Positions 1 to 7,443 of a DNA stretch of 10,965 nucleotides are shown here, one piece after another (position 1 is the stretch's first letter; each line of letters starts with the position of its first letter). This stretch comes from Candidatus Kaiserbacteria bacterium. Its GTDB lineage: Bacteria; Patescibacteriota; Minisyncoccia; Phycocordibacterales; UBA2100. Below the pieces are notes generated by a model that had not been told where the DNA came from, searched no databases, and saw only the letters and a list, made by a program, of their open reading frames with translations. The position numbers and the translations under genes were made by a program. The stretch lies in assembly GCA_019247335.1 (NCBI GenBank), contig JAFAPB010000028.1, positions 1 through 10,965 on the forward strand. Reading direction: 5' to 3'.

Positions 1-1
1 C

Positions 2-1537
2 TGCTCGCTCGTGACATCGCTCTTCTCGGGCTGCCCGCAAACGACTTGCACCATCACGGCATCGCCAGCAAGCGTGCAGCCAAGCGTGAATGGTCAGATC
101 CAGCCCGTCACGCTCACGTGGCAGGCGCAGAATGCGCAGTATGCCTCTATTTCCGGCGTCGGCACGGTGCCGTACACCGGCTCGTACGTCGTCTATCCGC
201 AAACATCGCAGAGCTACTCTATGCAGGTCTCGGGCCAATACGGAACAAATTCCTGCAGCGCGAACGTCACCGTGCAAAACACGTCGCAGCTCGCACCGTA
301 CGGTCGAGGCACCGATGGTCAAGCGTGCGTGCAGCCGCCCACACAGCCCGACCCGGCGCAATGCACGGCCGGCACATGGAAGCCGCTCTACTCAACTAAT
401 AATTGTCTGTCCAACTGGCAGTGCATTCCGGTGAGTGCATCCTGCCCGACGCAGCCCGCACAGCCGCCGGCATCGTCATGCCAAGGTTCGACCTGGAATC
501 CGTCATATCAGAACGGGACATCGTGCATCACCGGCTGGATCTGCGGTGGTCCGATCGCGGCGACCACGACGCCCGTCGCCACGACGACACCCCCGGTCGC
601 AACCTCGACGCCGCCCGAAGCGCACATCTCATGCGCGCCGTCGGTTGCCGATGTCGGCATGGATATCGCGATCTCATACTCCTGCAAGAATGCGGATCGA
701 AGCGCGGGCACGGGCTTCTATACGCTTGGCTCTTTGGAAGGATCGACCTCGACGACGGCGCGCCGCTCCGGCAACGAAAATACGATGACCTTCGTCGTGA
801 CCTGCCAGGCGGGAGCGAGCACGGTCACCGATCAGTGTGTCGTCCAGGTCTCGCAGCCTTCGATCGTCTTCACCGCAAATCCTCAAAGCGTGACCGCCGG
901 GGCGACGACCACGCTCGGTTGGACGACCGGCGGCATGCAAGCGTGCACCGTTTCGAGTCCCGACCTGCCCGCCTTCACCACGCAGAACGCGAACGCGACA
1001 TCGACGACCGGTGTTGCGGTCACCCCCGCGCTCGCGACATCGACGCGCTTCGCGCTGACCTGCACGACCCTCGGCGGCGGGACGATCGTAGCGACGACCT
1101 CGGTCGCGGTGAGCGCGGCAGCCACGACGACTCCGCATCAGAGCTCTGTCCAGGTGCAATCTAATGCCGACGGCAAAAATACGATCGCGCACGGATCTAC
1201 CGTACACATCACCTGGATCGCCGAGAGCGCGCCCGCGAGTGCGGCGATGTCGATCTGGCTCTATGACGTGAACGCGCAGCAGGTGATCGGGCTTATCACC
1301 GGCGGGCGCAATCCGACCGGTTCGTATGACTGGAAGATACCGAGCGCGACAAGCACCTGCGACCAAAACAGTCCGTTCGTCTGCGGCCAGGATCTCGCGC
1401 CCGGCGGCGGCTACGCCATCGAGGCGGCGCTCTACTCGCCGAAAAACGCGTATCTCGGCGGCGTGCGCCCTGCCGGCGCGCCCGACCCGCAATACATCGA
1501 TTACGATTTCGCACGCGCCTTCACGCTCCTGCGCTGA
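2..1537 (+). CDS. Cys-rich Ig-like secreted surface protein, 5'-truncated by window edge
   Basis: The frame is open from the first bases, so the true start lies outside the window. A GTG at 11 is only the first possible start inside it, and residues below count from that codon. Visible modules in order: an Ig-like beta domain (about 12-88); two copies of a Cys module, C-x-PP/QP...C...W...C-x2-W-x-C (106-138 and 145-178); a Thr/Pro/Ala linker (184-203); two Ig-like domains with paired cysteines (about 207-281 and 283-368); and a C-terminal domain (about 379-508) with the pattern HGSTVxITW ... WLYD ... GSYDWKIP ... YAIEAALYSP, similar in style to Kre9/KNH-type Ig-like domains. From about residue 106 it is paralogous to the C-terminal part of the next gene. 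No C-terminal anchor is visible. A role in the cell envelope or adhesion is inferred from composition and domain type; no enzymatic motif was seen. Confidence 0.85.
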   Translation, partial: CSLVTSLFSGCPQTTCTITASPASVQPSVNGQIQPVTLTWQAQNAQYASISGVGTVPYTGSYVVYPQTSQSYSMQVSGQYGTNSCSANVTVQNTSQLAPYGRGTDGQACVQPPTQPDPAQCTAGTWKPLYSTNNCLSNWQCIPVSASCPTQPAQPPASSCQGSTWNPSYQNGTSCITGWICGGPIAATTTPVATTTPPVATSTPPEAHISCAPSVADVGMDIAISYSCKNADRSAGTGFYTLGSLEGSTSTTARRSGNENTMTFVVTCQAGASTVTDQCVVQVSQPSIVFTANPQSVTAGATTTLGWTTGGMQACTVSSPDLPAFTTQNANATSTTGVAVTPALATSTRFALTCTTLGGGTIVATTSVAVSAAATTTPHQSSVQVQSNADGKNTIAHGSTVHITWIAESAPASAAMSIWLYDVNAQQVIGLITGGRNPTGSYDWKIPSATSTCDQNSPFVCGQDLAPGGGYAIEAALYSPKNAYLGGVRPAGAPDPQYIDYDFARAFTLLR

Positions 1538-1540
1538 CCC

Positions 1541-1555
1541 TTTCCACATTGGAAA
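1541..1555. repeat. Short palindrome TTTCCA-CAT-TGGAAA between the two surface genes
   Basis: The arms are 1541-1546 and 1550-1555 with a three-base centre. On the + strand it is followed by A residues, not T, so it does not look like a terminator of the upstream gene. Its core TTCCACATTGGAA matches the core of the palindrome upstream of the XRE gene (8538-8550) at 12 of 13 positions, so it could be a protein-binding site. Chance is possible for so short a palindrome. Confidence 0.4.
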
Positions 1556-1571
1556 AAAGCCCTAAAGCGAG

Positions 1572-1593
1572 GCATGTCATAATTCAGACATGC
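1572..1593. repeat. Inverted repeat over the -10 box and start codon
   Basis: GCATGTC (1572-1578) and GACATGC (1587-1593) are perfect 7-base inverted arms separated by eight bases. The repeat covers the likely -10 box and the ATG itself, so it could be an operator where a dimeric repressor blocks transcription. In a leadered mRNA it could instead be a hairpin hiding the start codon. Confidence 0.5.
1575..1583 (+). promoter_or_regulatory. Extended -10 promoter, leaderless geometry, for the 1024-residue surface gene
   Basis: TGTCATAAT reads as an extended -10 (TGn followed by CATAAT at 1578-1583). Six bases separate it from the ATG at 1590, so transcription would start at or next to the A of the start codon. 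No convincing -35 box and no Shine-Dalgarno at normal spacing were seen. This fits a leaderless mRNA (inference). Confidence 0.5.
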
Positions 1594-4500
1594 AATTCTC
1601 GCGACGCGGCAGCCGCGGCACTTCGGTACTCGCAGCGCTCGTCTTCGTCGCCGTGCTCTCCGCCGTCGCGTTCGCGGTGCATCAGATCGCGCCAGGCTCG
1701 TCGCACGTGACGTTCCTCTCGAGCCGCGTATCGCAAGTAGGCGCCGCAGATGCTGCGGCAAGTACGCAGGGGAAGGCGACCATTACCGGCGACCAACGCT
1801 GCAATAAGCCGATGCAGGACAAGAAGCAATCTTCCGGCTCGGACGCGAACGCGCAAACCGTACAAAATCTCTGCGTCAATGGTTGTGTCTACAAAGTAAA
1901 AGAGATCTCGAGTGGGACGACGCAGGTCACTTCGCGCGATACCTGTGCGGTTTTAGCGCCCGGTCCCGATAAACTGCGCTGTGAAACGCTTTCGACATGC
2001 TCAGTCACCGCATGCGACAGCAAAGGCGTCTGTACGGACAACTGGGCCGTCGATGCGAATGCATTGAAGGGCAAGGAGAAAACGCTCGGTCAGGCCGCTT
2101 TCATCCCCGATTACTACAAAGACAATCCGCAGGTGCAAGAATTGCTCACCGAGGCAAAAACCGATCCGACCGCCGCCGCGCAAGGCGTTTCGCGACTCGA
2201 TCCGTATTTGCAGGACGCGTTCAAACAGGCGTCGGCCGACGAGCAAGCCGCATTGCAGAATAAAGTCCAAACCAACGAACAGATCATTCAGCAACGCGGT
2301 GAAGAAAGCCCCGATGGCATCCGGGCAAAACAGGACAATACGCAGCTTGCAGCAGAACAGGCGAATCTGACGAAGGTCGCATCCGCGACCAAGAACGATC
2401 AGGTCGCGCTGAAGCCCGGCGATTTTCCTTACGGATCGCCTGAATCATCGGGAGGACCGGGCGCGCGAAATGACGCGTCCAACCCGGTGCCCAATCCTGC
2501 ACCCGAAGATGCCGCCGGCGGGATGTCGCTCGATGAGTATTGCAAAGCGTATCCCAGAAATTCGGCGTGCATGCCGGAAACGCCGCAAAATATTCCGAGC
2601 AGGAATCTAGCACAAATCCAGAAAGATGCCGCGGATTGCAACGATGGGGACTACAACGCGTGCGCGCGCGCTTACGCGGGCTTTGAGCCGAGCGGCCCCA
2701 TGCAGACGCCGAAAAATGTCGCCACAGAATTAGGTTGCAACGATGCAGGCACCTGCACGCCGGATAATGACGCGCAGAAAAAAGCACTCGAGGATGCGGG
2801 ATGGAAATGCACCTATCAGGATTCAGTTGATGCGACCGAATGCACCAAAGGCCCGCTCCCGGCATGCCCCGATGGGCAGACGCGCAACGCCGACGGCACA
2901 TGCCCTGCGCCGGTCCTTGAGCCGCACTGCACCGTTTTCAACAATAAGTGGGTCTGCGACGATGGGACGGAGCGGCCGGTAACGCCGCAATGTTCCGGCG
3001 CGCAGAACGATCCGCCGAGTTGCCGCGCGTGCGGCCTCTACTGCGATCCCGCGCAAGGGCTCGTCTTGAGTTCCGCGATGTGCTCTTGCGTGCCGAGCAG
3101 TACGTGTCAGCCGCCGAATCAGATCGTCGGGGGCATCTGCACCGCGACGCACGGATCATGTCCGTCGGGCTTCGTCGGGCAGATACCGAATTGCACGCGC
3201 GCGGATCAGGGTACGTTCGGACAAACCCTGTACTGTACGACAGGAGTGAATCCTGTTACCTACGTGACCGTGCAGCCGGGCCAACAACCGCCCACAAATT
3301 CATACGGCTGCTCTTCAACGCCGCCAAACACCAATGGCAACGGAAATAATGTGAACGGACAGCGTTCCATGCAGACCCAGCAGCAGTCGCCGCTGCAAAA
3401 TCTTATGCGCTCGCTCGGCTTCGGTAATCAGCAGCAGGCGGGAAATCCGAATCAGCCGATCGGCAATCAGATTGCGCAGCCTGAGGGGACATGCGCGCAG
3501 AACTATATATGCCAGAACAGCACGCTCTACGCGCGCAATTCCTCGTGCGTCGATACGCCGGTCCAGAATTGTCAGTACGGCTGCAACGGCACGCAGTGCG
3601 CGCTCTCGCCGCAGCTGCAGTGCCCGCCGCCGCCGAACCAGCCGGATCCTACGCTCTGTCAGAGTGGCGTCTGGCAGCAGCAGTCGAATACGAATACCAG
3701 CGGACAGATTTGTGTGACCGGGTGGCAGTGCGTGCAGAACGGCTCCTCTCAGCCGGCAGCACAGATCTCCTGCCAGCCGCAGGTCGTCGATCCCGGGATG
3801 TCGGTCGCGATCTCCTATAGCTGCACAAATTCCGTGACGAGCGATGGCATCGGATTCTTCTCGCTGCATCAGCTCTCGGGTTCGACGACTACCGTCGCGC
3901 AGCTGCCAGCTTCCGGCAACACGATCAATTACGGCATCGCCTGCGTCGGCACGACCGGCGCTGTCGCGACTTCGACGTGCAACGTGCAGGTGTCGCACCC
4001 GTCGATCGTCATGGTGGCGAATCCGCAGACGGTCTCGCGCGGCACGACTTCTGTCGTCGGCTGGGTGACGACCGGTATGAACGCGTGCACGGTCTCCAGC
4101 CCCGACATGCCGGATTTCACCGCACATAATGCGGGGATCCGCGCGACGAGCGGCGTCGCAACAACGACGCCGATCGCGACGACGACGCGCGTCGTCCTCC
4201 ACTGCGAAACGATCGGTGGCGGGACGCGCGATGCGACGACGACGATCACGGTCGCCAATACGTCGGGGTCGCTCTCGATCACCTCGACCGCGGATCAACG
4301 GAGCGATATCCAGCATGGCAGCACGGTCACGATCAATTGGCAGACGCCCGGCTCGCCGCAGAACGCCTCGATCTCCGTCTGGCTCTACGATCTGCGTGCG
4401 AATGCGCCGACGGCGCTCATCGCCGGCAACCAGCCGCTCTCCGGCAGCTTCTCCTGGCACTTGCCCGCATCCGGCGCGGCCTGTCCGGCCGATTCGCCGT

Positions 4501-4664
4501 CTCCGTGTGCGTCCGATCTCGTCGCCGGACGGCAATATGGCATAGAAGCGGCGCTCTATTCGCCGCCGAATGCGTATCTTGGCGGACTCCGGCCCGCATC
4601 CGCGCCCGATCCCCACTACATCGATTACGGCTATACGAACGCGCCGTTCACAATGCAGGACTAA
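1590..4664 (+). CDS. Large Cys-rich multi-domain surface protein with prepilin-like N-terminus
   Basis: A 1024-residue protein. Residues 1-10 are basic (RR, R, R) and end in RG. A hydrophobic stretch (12-30, SVLAALVFVAVLSAVAFAV) follows: a signal peptide, a membrane anchor or a prepilin-type signal with cleavage after G10. The usual Glu at mature position 5 is absent. After it come a Cys-containing region (71-150), a helical, Gln/Ala-rich charged segment (about 175-275), a Pro/Gly/Asn linker (280-312), a long Cys-rich region (318-550), a Gln/Asn-rich linker (575-630) and another Cys segment (635-670). One Cys module lies at 678-714, two Ig-like domains at about 725-801 and 803-889, and a C-terminal domain at 895-1024. 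The last four units match the upstream gene, so the pair arose by duplication. The stop overlaps that of the convergent gene by two bases. The role (envelope or adhesion, disulphide-stabilised, outside the membrane) is inferred from architecture only. Confidence 0.9.
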   Translation: MQFSRRGSRGTSVLAALVFVAVLSAVAFAVHQIAPGSSHVTFLSSRVSQVGAADAAASTQGKATITGDQRCNKPMQDKKQSSGSDANAQTVQNLCVNGCVYKVKEISSGTTQVTSRDTCAVLAPGPDKLRCETLSTCSVTACDSKGVCTDNWAVDANALKGKEKTLGQAAFIPDYYKDNPQVQELLTEAKTDPTAAAQGVSRLDPYLQDAFKQASADEQAALQNKVQTNEQIIQQRGEESPDGIRAKQDNTQLAAEQANLTKVASATKNDQVALKPGDFPYGSPESSGGPGARNDASNPVPNPAPEDAAGGMSLDEYCKAYPRNSACMPETPQNIPSRNLAQIQKDAADCNDGDYNACARAYAGFEPSGPMQTPKNVATELGCNDAGTCTPDNDAQKKALEDAGWKCTYQDSVDATECTKGPLPACPDGQTRNADGTCPAPVLEPHCTVFNNKWVCDDGTERPVTPQCSGAQNDPPSCRACGLYCDPAQGLVLSSAMCSCVPSSTCQPPNQIVGGICTATHGSCPSGFVGQIPNCTRADQGTFGQTLYCTTGVNPVTYVTVQPGQQPPTNSYGCSSTPPNTNGNGNNVNGQRSMQTQQQSPLQNLMRSLGFGNQQQAGNPNQPIGNQIAQPEGTCAQNYICQNSTLYARNSSCVDTPVQNCQYGCNGTQCALSPQLQCPPPPNQPDPTLCQSGVWQQQSNTNTSGQICVTGWQCVQNGSSQPAAQISCQPQVVDPGMSVAISYSCTNSVTSDGIGFFSLHQLSGSTTTVAQLPASGNTINYGIACVGTTGAVATSTCNVQVSHPSIVMVANPQTVSRGTTSVVGWVTTGMNACTVSSPDMPDFTAHNAGIRATSGVATTTPIATTTRVVLHCETIGGGTRDATTTITVANTSGSLSITSTADQRSDIQHGSTVTINWQTPGSPQNASISVWLYDLRANAPTALIAGNQPLSGSFSWHLPASGAACPADSPSPCASDLVAGRQYGIEAALYSPPNAYLGGLRPASAPDPHYIDYGYTNAPFTMQD

Positions 4665-5134
4665 AGCCCAAGGTACTCAAAAATTTTGTGCGAGAGCGGC
4701 TCTTTCATATGCGTTTCTTCGCACCGCTCCTTGAGATACGCGCGCACGAGCTTGGGATCGATATGCTCGATCGGGATGATGAGGTTTGGCGAGAGGAATT
4801 TCACGGTGTCGACGAGAAGAAGCGGTCGTCCGCCGGGATGCTCTTCCTCGACCCAGAATGAAATGATCTCATCAAAGCGGTGCATCACATCATTGACGCG
4901 GATGCCACGGTCCGAGATCTCGAATTTCGCGATATCCGGCGCCTCGCGCGAGAGTAATGCGATCGTAAACGCGGCGATCAAAATGAGGACCGCGAAGAGA
5001 AAATCATGTAAAAGGATCGCCGTCACGGCGACGGAGACGGCGATGACGCCGAGCGCCCAATACCAATCGGCCCCGCGCTCGATATGCTCGTGCTCGTACG
5101 CGCTCCAACGCAACGACGTATGCTCCTGCGGCAT
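4661..5134 (-). CDS. Two-TM membrane protein, DUF5673-like
   Basis: A 157-residue protein. A charged, Trp-containing N-terminus (W10, YEHEHIERGADWYWALG at 13-29) leads into two hydrophobic segments (about 26-42 and 46-62). A cytoplasmic beta-rich domain follows (about 68-135, FEISDRGIRV ... FWVEEEHP ... LIIPIEHIDP), and the C-terminus ends in KEPLSHKIFEYLGL. I recognise this as the DUF5673 architecture common in Patescibacteria, from memory and not from a search; its function is unknown. The soluble part resembles a PH-like fold. The stop codon (TAG) overlaps the TAA of the convergent surface gene. The ATG lies 7 bases after a TACAAT box, so a leaderless message is likely. The HAD gene lies 46 bases upstream on the same strand. 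Confidence 0.85.
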   Translation of the reverse strand: MPQEHTSLRWSAYEHEHIERGADWYWALGVIAVSVAVTAILLHDFLFAVLILIAAFTIALLSREAPDIAKFEISDRGIRVNDVMHRFDEIISFWVEEEHPGGRPLLLVDTVKFLSPNLIIPIEHIDPKLVRAYLKERCEETHMKEPLSHKIFEYLGL

Positions 5135-5141
5135 TCACCAA

Positions 5142-5150
5142 ATTGTAACA
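5142..5150 (-). promoter_or_regulatory. Extended -10 promoter, leaderless geometry, for the DUF5673-like gene
   Basis: On the minus strand the sequence reads TGTTACAAT, a TGn extended -10 with hexamer TACAAT, then seven bases and the ATG at 5134. No clear -35 is seen. A small hairpin (GCCGC/GCGGC, 5154-5158 and 5165-5169) lies just upstream in the gap to the HAD gene. Confidence 0.5.
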
Positions 5151-5180
5151 TTCGCCGCTACCTTGCGGCTCGAGTGAGGC

Positions 5181-5822
5181 TCAATCGTTATATCTATCAG
5201 CGTTCGTTTTCGCAAAATTTACGAGATAATCGTCGGCACCAGCTAACTCTTCTTTTGTATGCGATGTAAGCAATCCCACGACTTTCATACCTGCTCTTTT
5301 AGCTGACTGTATCCCGGAAGCGGCATCCTCAAATACGATGCACTCCTTCGGTTGCACGCAGAGTTGCAAGGCCGTTTTCTCGTATACTTCCGGATCCGGC
5401 TTGCCCCTAGTAACGTCTTCGGCGGAAATAATGACGTCGAAGCAATCTCTCAGACCGACCTTATTCAGGATGAGTTCAGCCGTATCTCGGTGAGCTGACG
5501 TGGCGAGGGCAACCTTAAAAGAGTTCTTTCGCGCATTGTGAACGAAATCCGCGATGCCATCGACGGGTGCGATTACGGAATTTCGCAAGGCATTTTTTGA
5601 TATTTCACTACGCTCAGCTGCCATTTCTTGTCTTACATCCGCCGTCGTTTTCGGAAAATATTCGTTGATAACGTCTACGGGCCTCATTCCGCGCATGTTA
5701 AAAACGTCGTGTGGTGTAAGAGCAATGCCATGTTGGTTAAAAAACTTCAACCACACGGCTTCTTGAATCCGCTCCGTTCTAGCGACGACTCCGTCCATAT
5801 CAAAGATTAAAGCGCGAATCAT
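5181..5822 (-). CDS. HAD-superfamily hydrolase, beta-phosphoglucomutase-like
   Basis: A 213-residue cytosolic phosphatase or phosphomutase of the HAD subfamily I group. Motif I is FDMDGVV (nucleophile D8, acid/base D10), motif II LATSAHR (T108/S109), motif III the lysine of GKPDPEVY (K141) and motif IV VFEDAASG (E165, D166). The helical cap lies between residues about 15 and 85. Length and motifs are complete, so it should be active through an aspartyl-phosphate intermediate. The substrate (sugar phosphate, nucleotide or phosphoglycolate) cannot be told from sequence. By eye the gene is clearly less GC-rich than the surface genes to the left, which may mean separate acquisition. A TATCAT box ends 7 bases before the ATG. 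Confidence 0.93.
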   Translation of the reverse strand: MIRALIFDMDGVVARTERIQEAVWLKFFNQHGIALTPHDVFNMRGMRPVDVINEYFPKTTADVRQEMAAERSEISKNALRNSVIAPVDGIADFVHNARKNSFKVALATSAHRDTAELILNKVGLRDCFDVIISAEDVTRGKPDPEVYEKTALQLCVQPKECIVFEDAASGIQSAKRAGMKVVGLLTSHTKEELAGADDYLVNFAKTNADRYND

Positions 5823-5829
5823 AACTTCA

Positions 5830-5835
5830 ATGATA
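5830..5835 (-). promoter_or_regulatory. Candidate -10 box of the HAD gene, leaderless geometry
   Basis: On the minus strand TATCAT is followed by seven bases and the ATG at 5822. A weak CTGACG lies 19 bases upstream of the hexamer as a possible -35. It has the same box-to-start spacing as the DUF5673-like gene. Confidence 0.4.
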
Positions 5836-6063
5836 TCTGAATTTCACTGCGGGCCGTCAGCAGTTAGTACCCCCACCTCCAGTAACCATAAGGATATTTT
5901 AGCTGCTTTTTCTGCGGCGAGTCGAGGCCTCAACAGCAGGGACGATTTTTTGGAAAAGCGACAAATGCGACAGTGCTTTGAGGTGGTCACGCAGGGTCGT
6001 TTTCATTGACGTTCTTTACACTGTTGACAGTATTGACACCACGTGTTGTCCACAACCCCTCCT

Positions 6064-6090
6064 TTGACCCTCTGATGACGGTCTTATACT
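6064..6090 (+). promoter_or_regulatory. Candidate sigma70-type promoter for the methyltransferase gene
   Basis: TTGACC (6064-6069) and TATACT (6085-6090) are separated by 15 bases; reading the -35 as TTTGAC gives 16. The predicted start near 6097 would give a leader of about 70 bases before the ATG at 6170. The two perfect TTGACA boxes upstream have no matching -10 at normal spacing. Confidence 0.45.
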
Positions 6091-6169
6091 TGAAATAACC
6101 CCGAAAGGGACTCACCTAAACGGCACCATATAGCGCTTAACTGGTTTTACTCGCTAGTCGTTTTTAGGT

Positions 6170-7441
6170 ATGTCCAAGCTCACTTGGCGCACTGAACAGC
6201 GCCGCGTAAAGGAGCTTCTGCCCTTCAAGCAGAACCCTCGCAAAATGTCTCAGAAGCAGACCGATGATCTCATCGCGTCTTTTAAGAAGTTCGATTTGGT
6301 GGAAATCCCCGCGATCGACACCGAGAATCGCATTATCGCCGGACACCAACGCTGCGCCGTATTGCAGCTCATGGGCCGCGGTGAAGAAATGATCGACGTA
6401 CGCGTGCCGTCACGCGCGCTCACCGAGCGAGAGTACAAGCAGTACATGATCACGTCGAATAAAGTCCACGGAGACTGGGATGAACAAATCCTTGTGGAAT
6501 ATTTCGAGACGGACCTGCTGCTCGAATCTGGATTCACGCAGGAAGAAATTACGGACCTCACTACCGATATTCTTGAAACGGAGGATGACAAGTTCGACGT
6601 CGTTAAGGAGGTAAAGAAAATCAAAAAGCCGAAGGCCAAGCTCGGCGACGTATACCAACTCGGCCCCCATCGTCTTGCATGCGGCGATTCAATGGATCTG
6701 AATGTTGTCCAGAAAGTGGTCGGCGCGGTACGCATCGACATGATCTACTGCGACCCGATCTACAATATAAATCTCTCGTACGCGAAAGGTATTGGCGGTA
6801 CAAAAAACTACGGCGGATCGGCTACGGACAAGAAGAGCGATGAGGAATACGAAAAGTTTTTGAGCAAAACGGTTGAGAACGCTCTCGCCGTATCAGGTAA
6901 AAATACGCATGTCTTCTACTACTGCGATGAGTCGTATGTGCCTCTGATCGCAAAAATCTACGGCAAGCTCGGTATCGACTTCCGCCGCATCTGCATCTGG
7001 CTCAAAGGCGTCGCAAACCCTACTCCGCAGGTGGCCTTCTCGAAAGTATACGAACCGTGCGTCTACGGGCTTCGCGGAAAACCGTACCTCTCGCCGAATC
7101 ACACGAACTTCGACGAGGTGCTGAACAAGGATGTCGGCACGGGCAATGCACTCATCGAGAGCTTTATGGAAATGATCGACGTGTGGGCGGTAAAGCGTTT
7201 GGCTGGAAATTCGTATGAGCATCCGACGCAGAAACCCGTGACGCTGCACGATAAGCCGATTCGCCGCTGCACTAAAGTCGGCGACAATATTCTCTCGCTC
7301 TTCGGCGGAAGCGGCGGTGAGATGATCGCGGCGCACCAGCTCAAGCGCAACTGCTTCATGGTCGAGATGGACCCGGTATTCGTAGACCTGATTATCAAGC
7401 GTTTTGAAACCTACACTGGCATCAAGGCGCGGAAGATTTAG
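6170..7441 (+). CDS. ParB-like / DNA methyltransferase fusion (beta-class, N6-adenine or N4-cytosine)
   Basis: A 423-residue protein. Residues 18-90 are a ParB/Srx-like domain (IPAIDTENRIIAGHQR, with GHQR at 58-61). A charged Lys-rich linker (about 140-158) follows, then a methyltransferase domain from about 159 (LGDVYQLGPHRLACGDS). The catalytic motif IV (CDPIYN, 194-199) precedes the AdoMet-binding motif I (FGGSGG, 378-383, followed by MVEMDP), which is the beta-class order. It would transfer methyl groups from AdoMet to DNA bases. The second proline of the usual DPPY is Ile197, which is unusual. No restriction endonuclease is adjacent, so it looks like an orphan enzyme, as in phages and integrative elements where such fusions often sit beside terminase genes. 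The ATG is preceded directly by TTTAGGT. The next gene starts two bases after the stop, so the two are probably cotranscribed. Confidence 0.95.
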   Translation: MSKLTWRTEQRRVKELLPFKQNPRKMSQKQTDDLIASFKKFDLVEIPAIDTENRIIAGHQRCAVLQLMGRGEEMIDVRVPSRALTEREYKQYMITSNKVHGDWDEQILVEYFETDLLLESGFTQEEITDLTTDILETEDDKFDVVKEVKKIKKPKAKLGDVYQLGPHRLACGDSMDLNVVQKVVGAVRIDMIYCDPIYNINLSYAKGIGGTKNYGGSATDKKSDEEYEKFLSKTVENALAVSGKNTHVFYYCDESYVPLIAKIYGKLGIDFRRICIWLKGVANPTPQVAFSKVYEPCVYGLRGKPYLSPNHTNFDEVLNKDVGTGNALIESFMEMIDVWAVKRLAGNSYEHPTQKPVTLHDKPIRRCTKVGDNILSLFGGSGGEMIAAHQLKRNCFMVEMDPVFVDLIIKRFETYTGIKARKI

Positions 7442-7443
7442 GT

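Larger units (their letters stand above)
5823..6169. other. 347-base gene-free region between HAD gene and methyltransferase
   Basis: No open frame or RNA gene was recognised. The left end holds the minus-strand HAD promoter. GCGACA occurs twice, nine bases apart (5958-5963, 5967-5972). TTGACA also occurs twice, nine bases apart (6024-6029, 6033-6038). Next comes the 5-bp-arm palindrome GTTGTCCACAAC (6045-6056), containing TTGTCCACA, one mismatch from a DnaA box (TTATCCACA). The right part holds a promoter and a leader with a small CCC/GGG hairpin (about 6100-6110) and TAGCG/CGCTA arms (6131-6135, 6151-6155). The region probably marks the edge between chromosome and accessory block. Confidence 0.5.

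Noticed and set aside
1541..1560. Palindrome plus homopolymer as a terminator of the first surface gene
   Set aside because: The run after the stem is A on the + strand, so a U-tract would not form, and the stem is only six bases.
3315..4616. Long minus-strand open frames opposite both surface genes (also 674-1549)
   Set aside because: They are Arg-rich, low-complexity products of GC-rich antisense frames and fall in the same place in both paralogues because the sense sequence is conserved. No domain or start signal supports them.
4337..4861. Plus-strand open frame running past the end of the large surface gene
   Set aside because: It is out of frame with the surface gene, Arg-rich, and overlaps the well-supported minus-strand membrane protein.
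5868..5882. CCCCCACCTCCA, similar to a tRNA/tmRNA 3' end and so a possible att site
   Set aside because: No T-arm or acceptor partner was found around it, and no second copy is visible in the window.
6024..6038. Two perfect TTGACA hexamers as -35 boxes
   Set aside because: No -10-like hexamer lies 16-18 bases downstream of either; the TTGACC/TATACT pair further right fits better.
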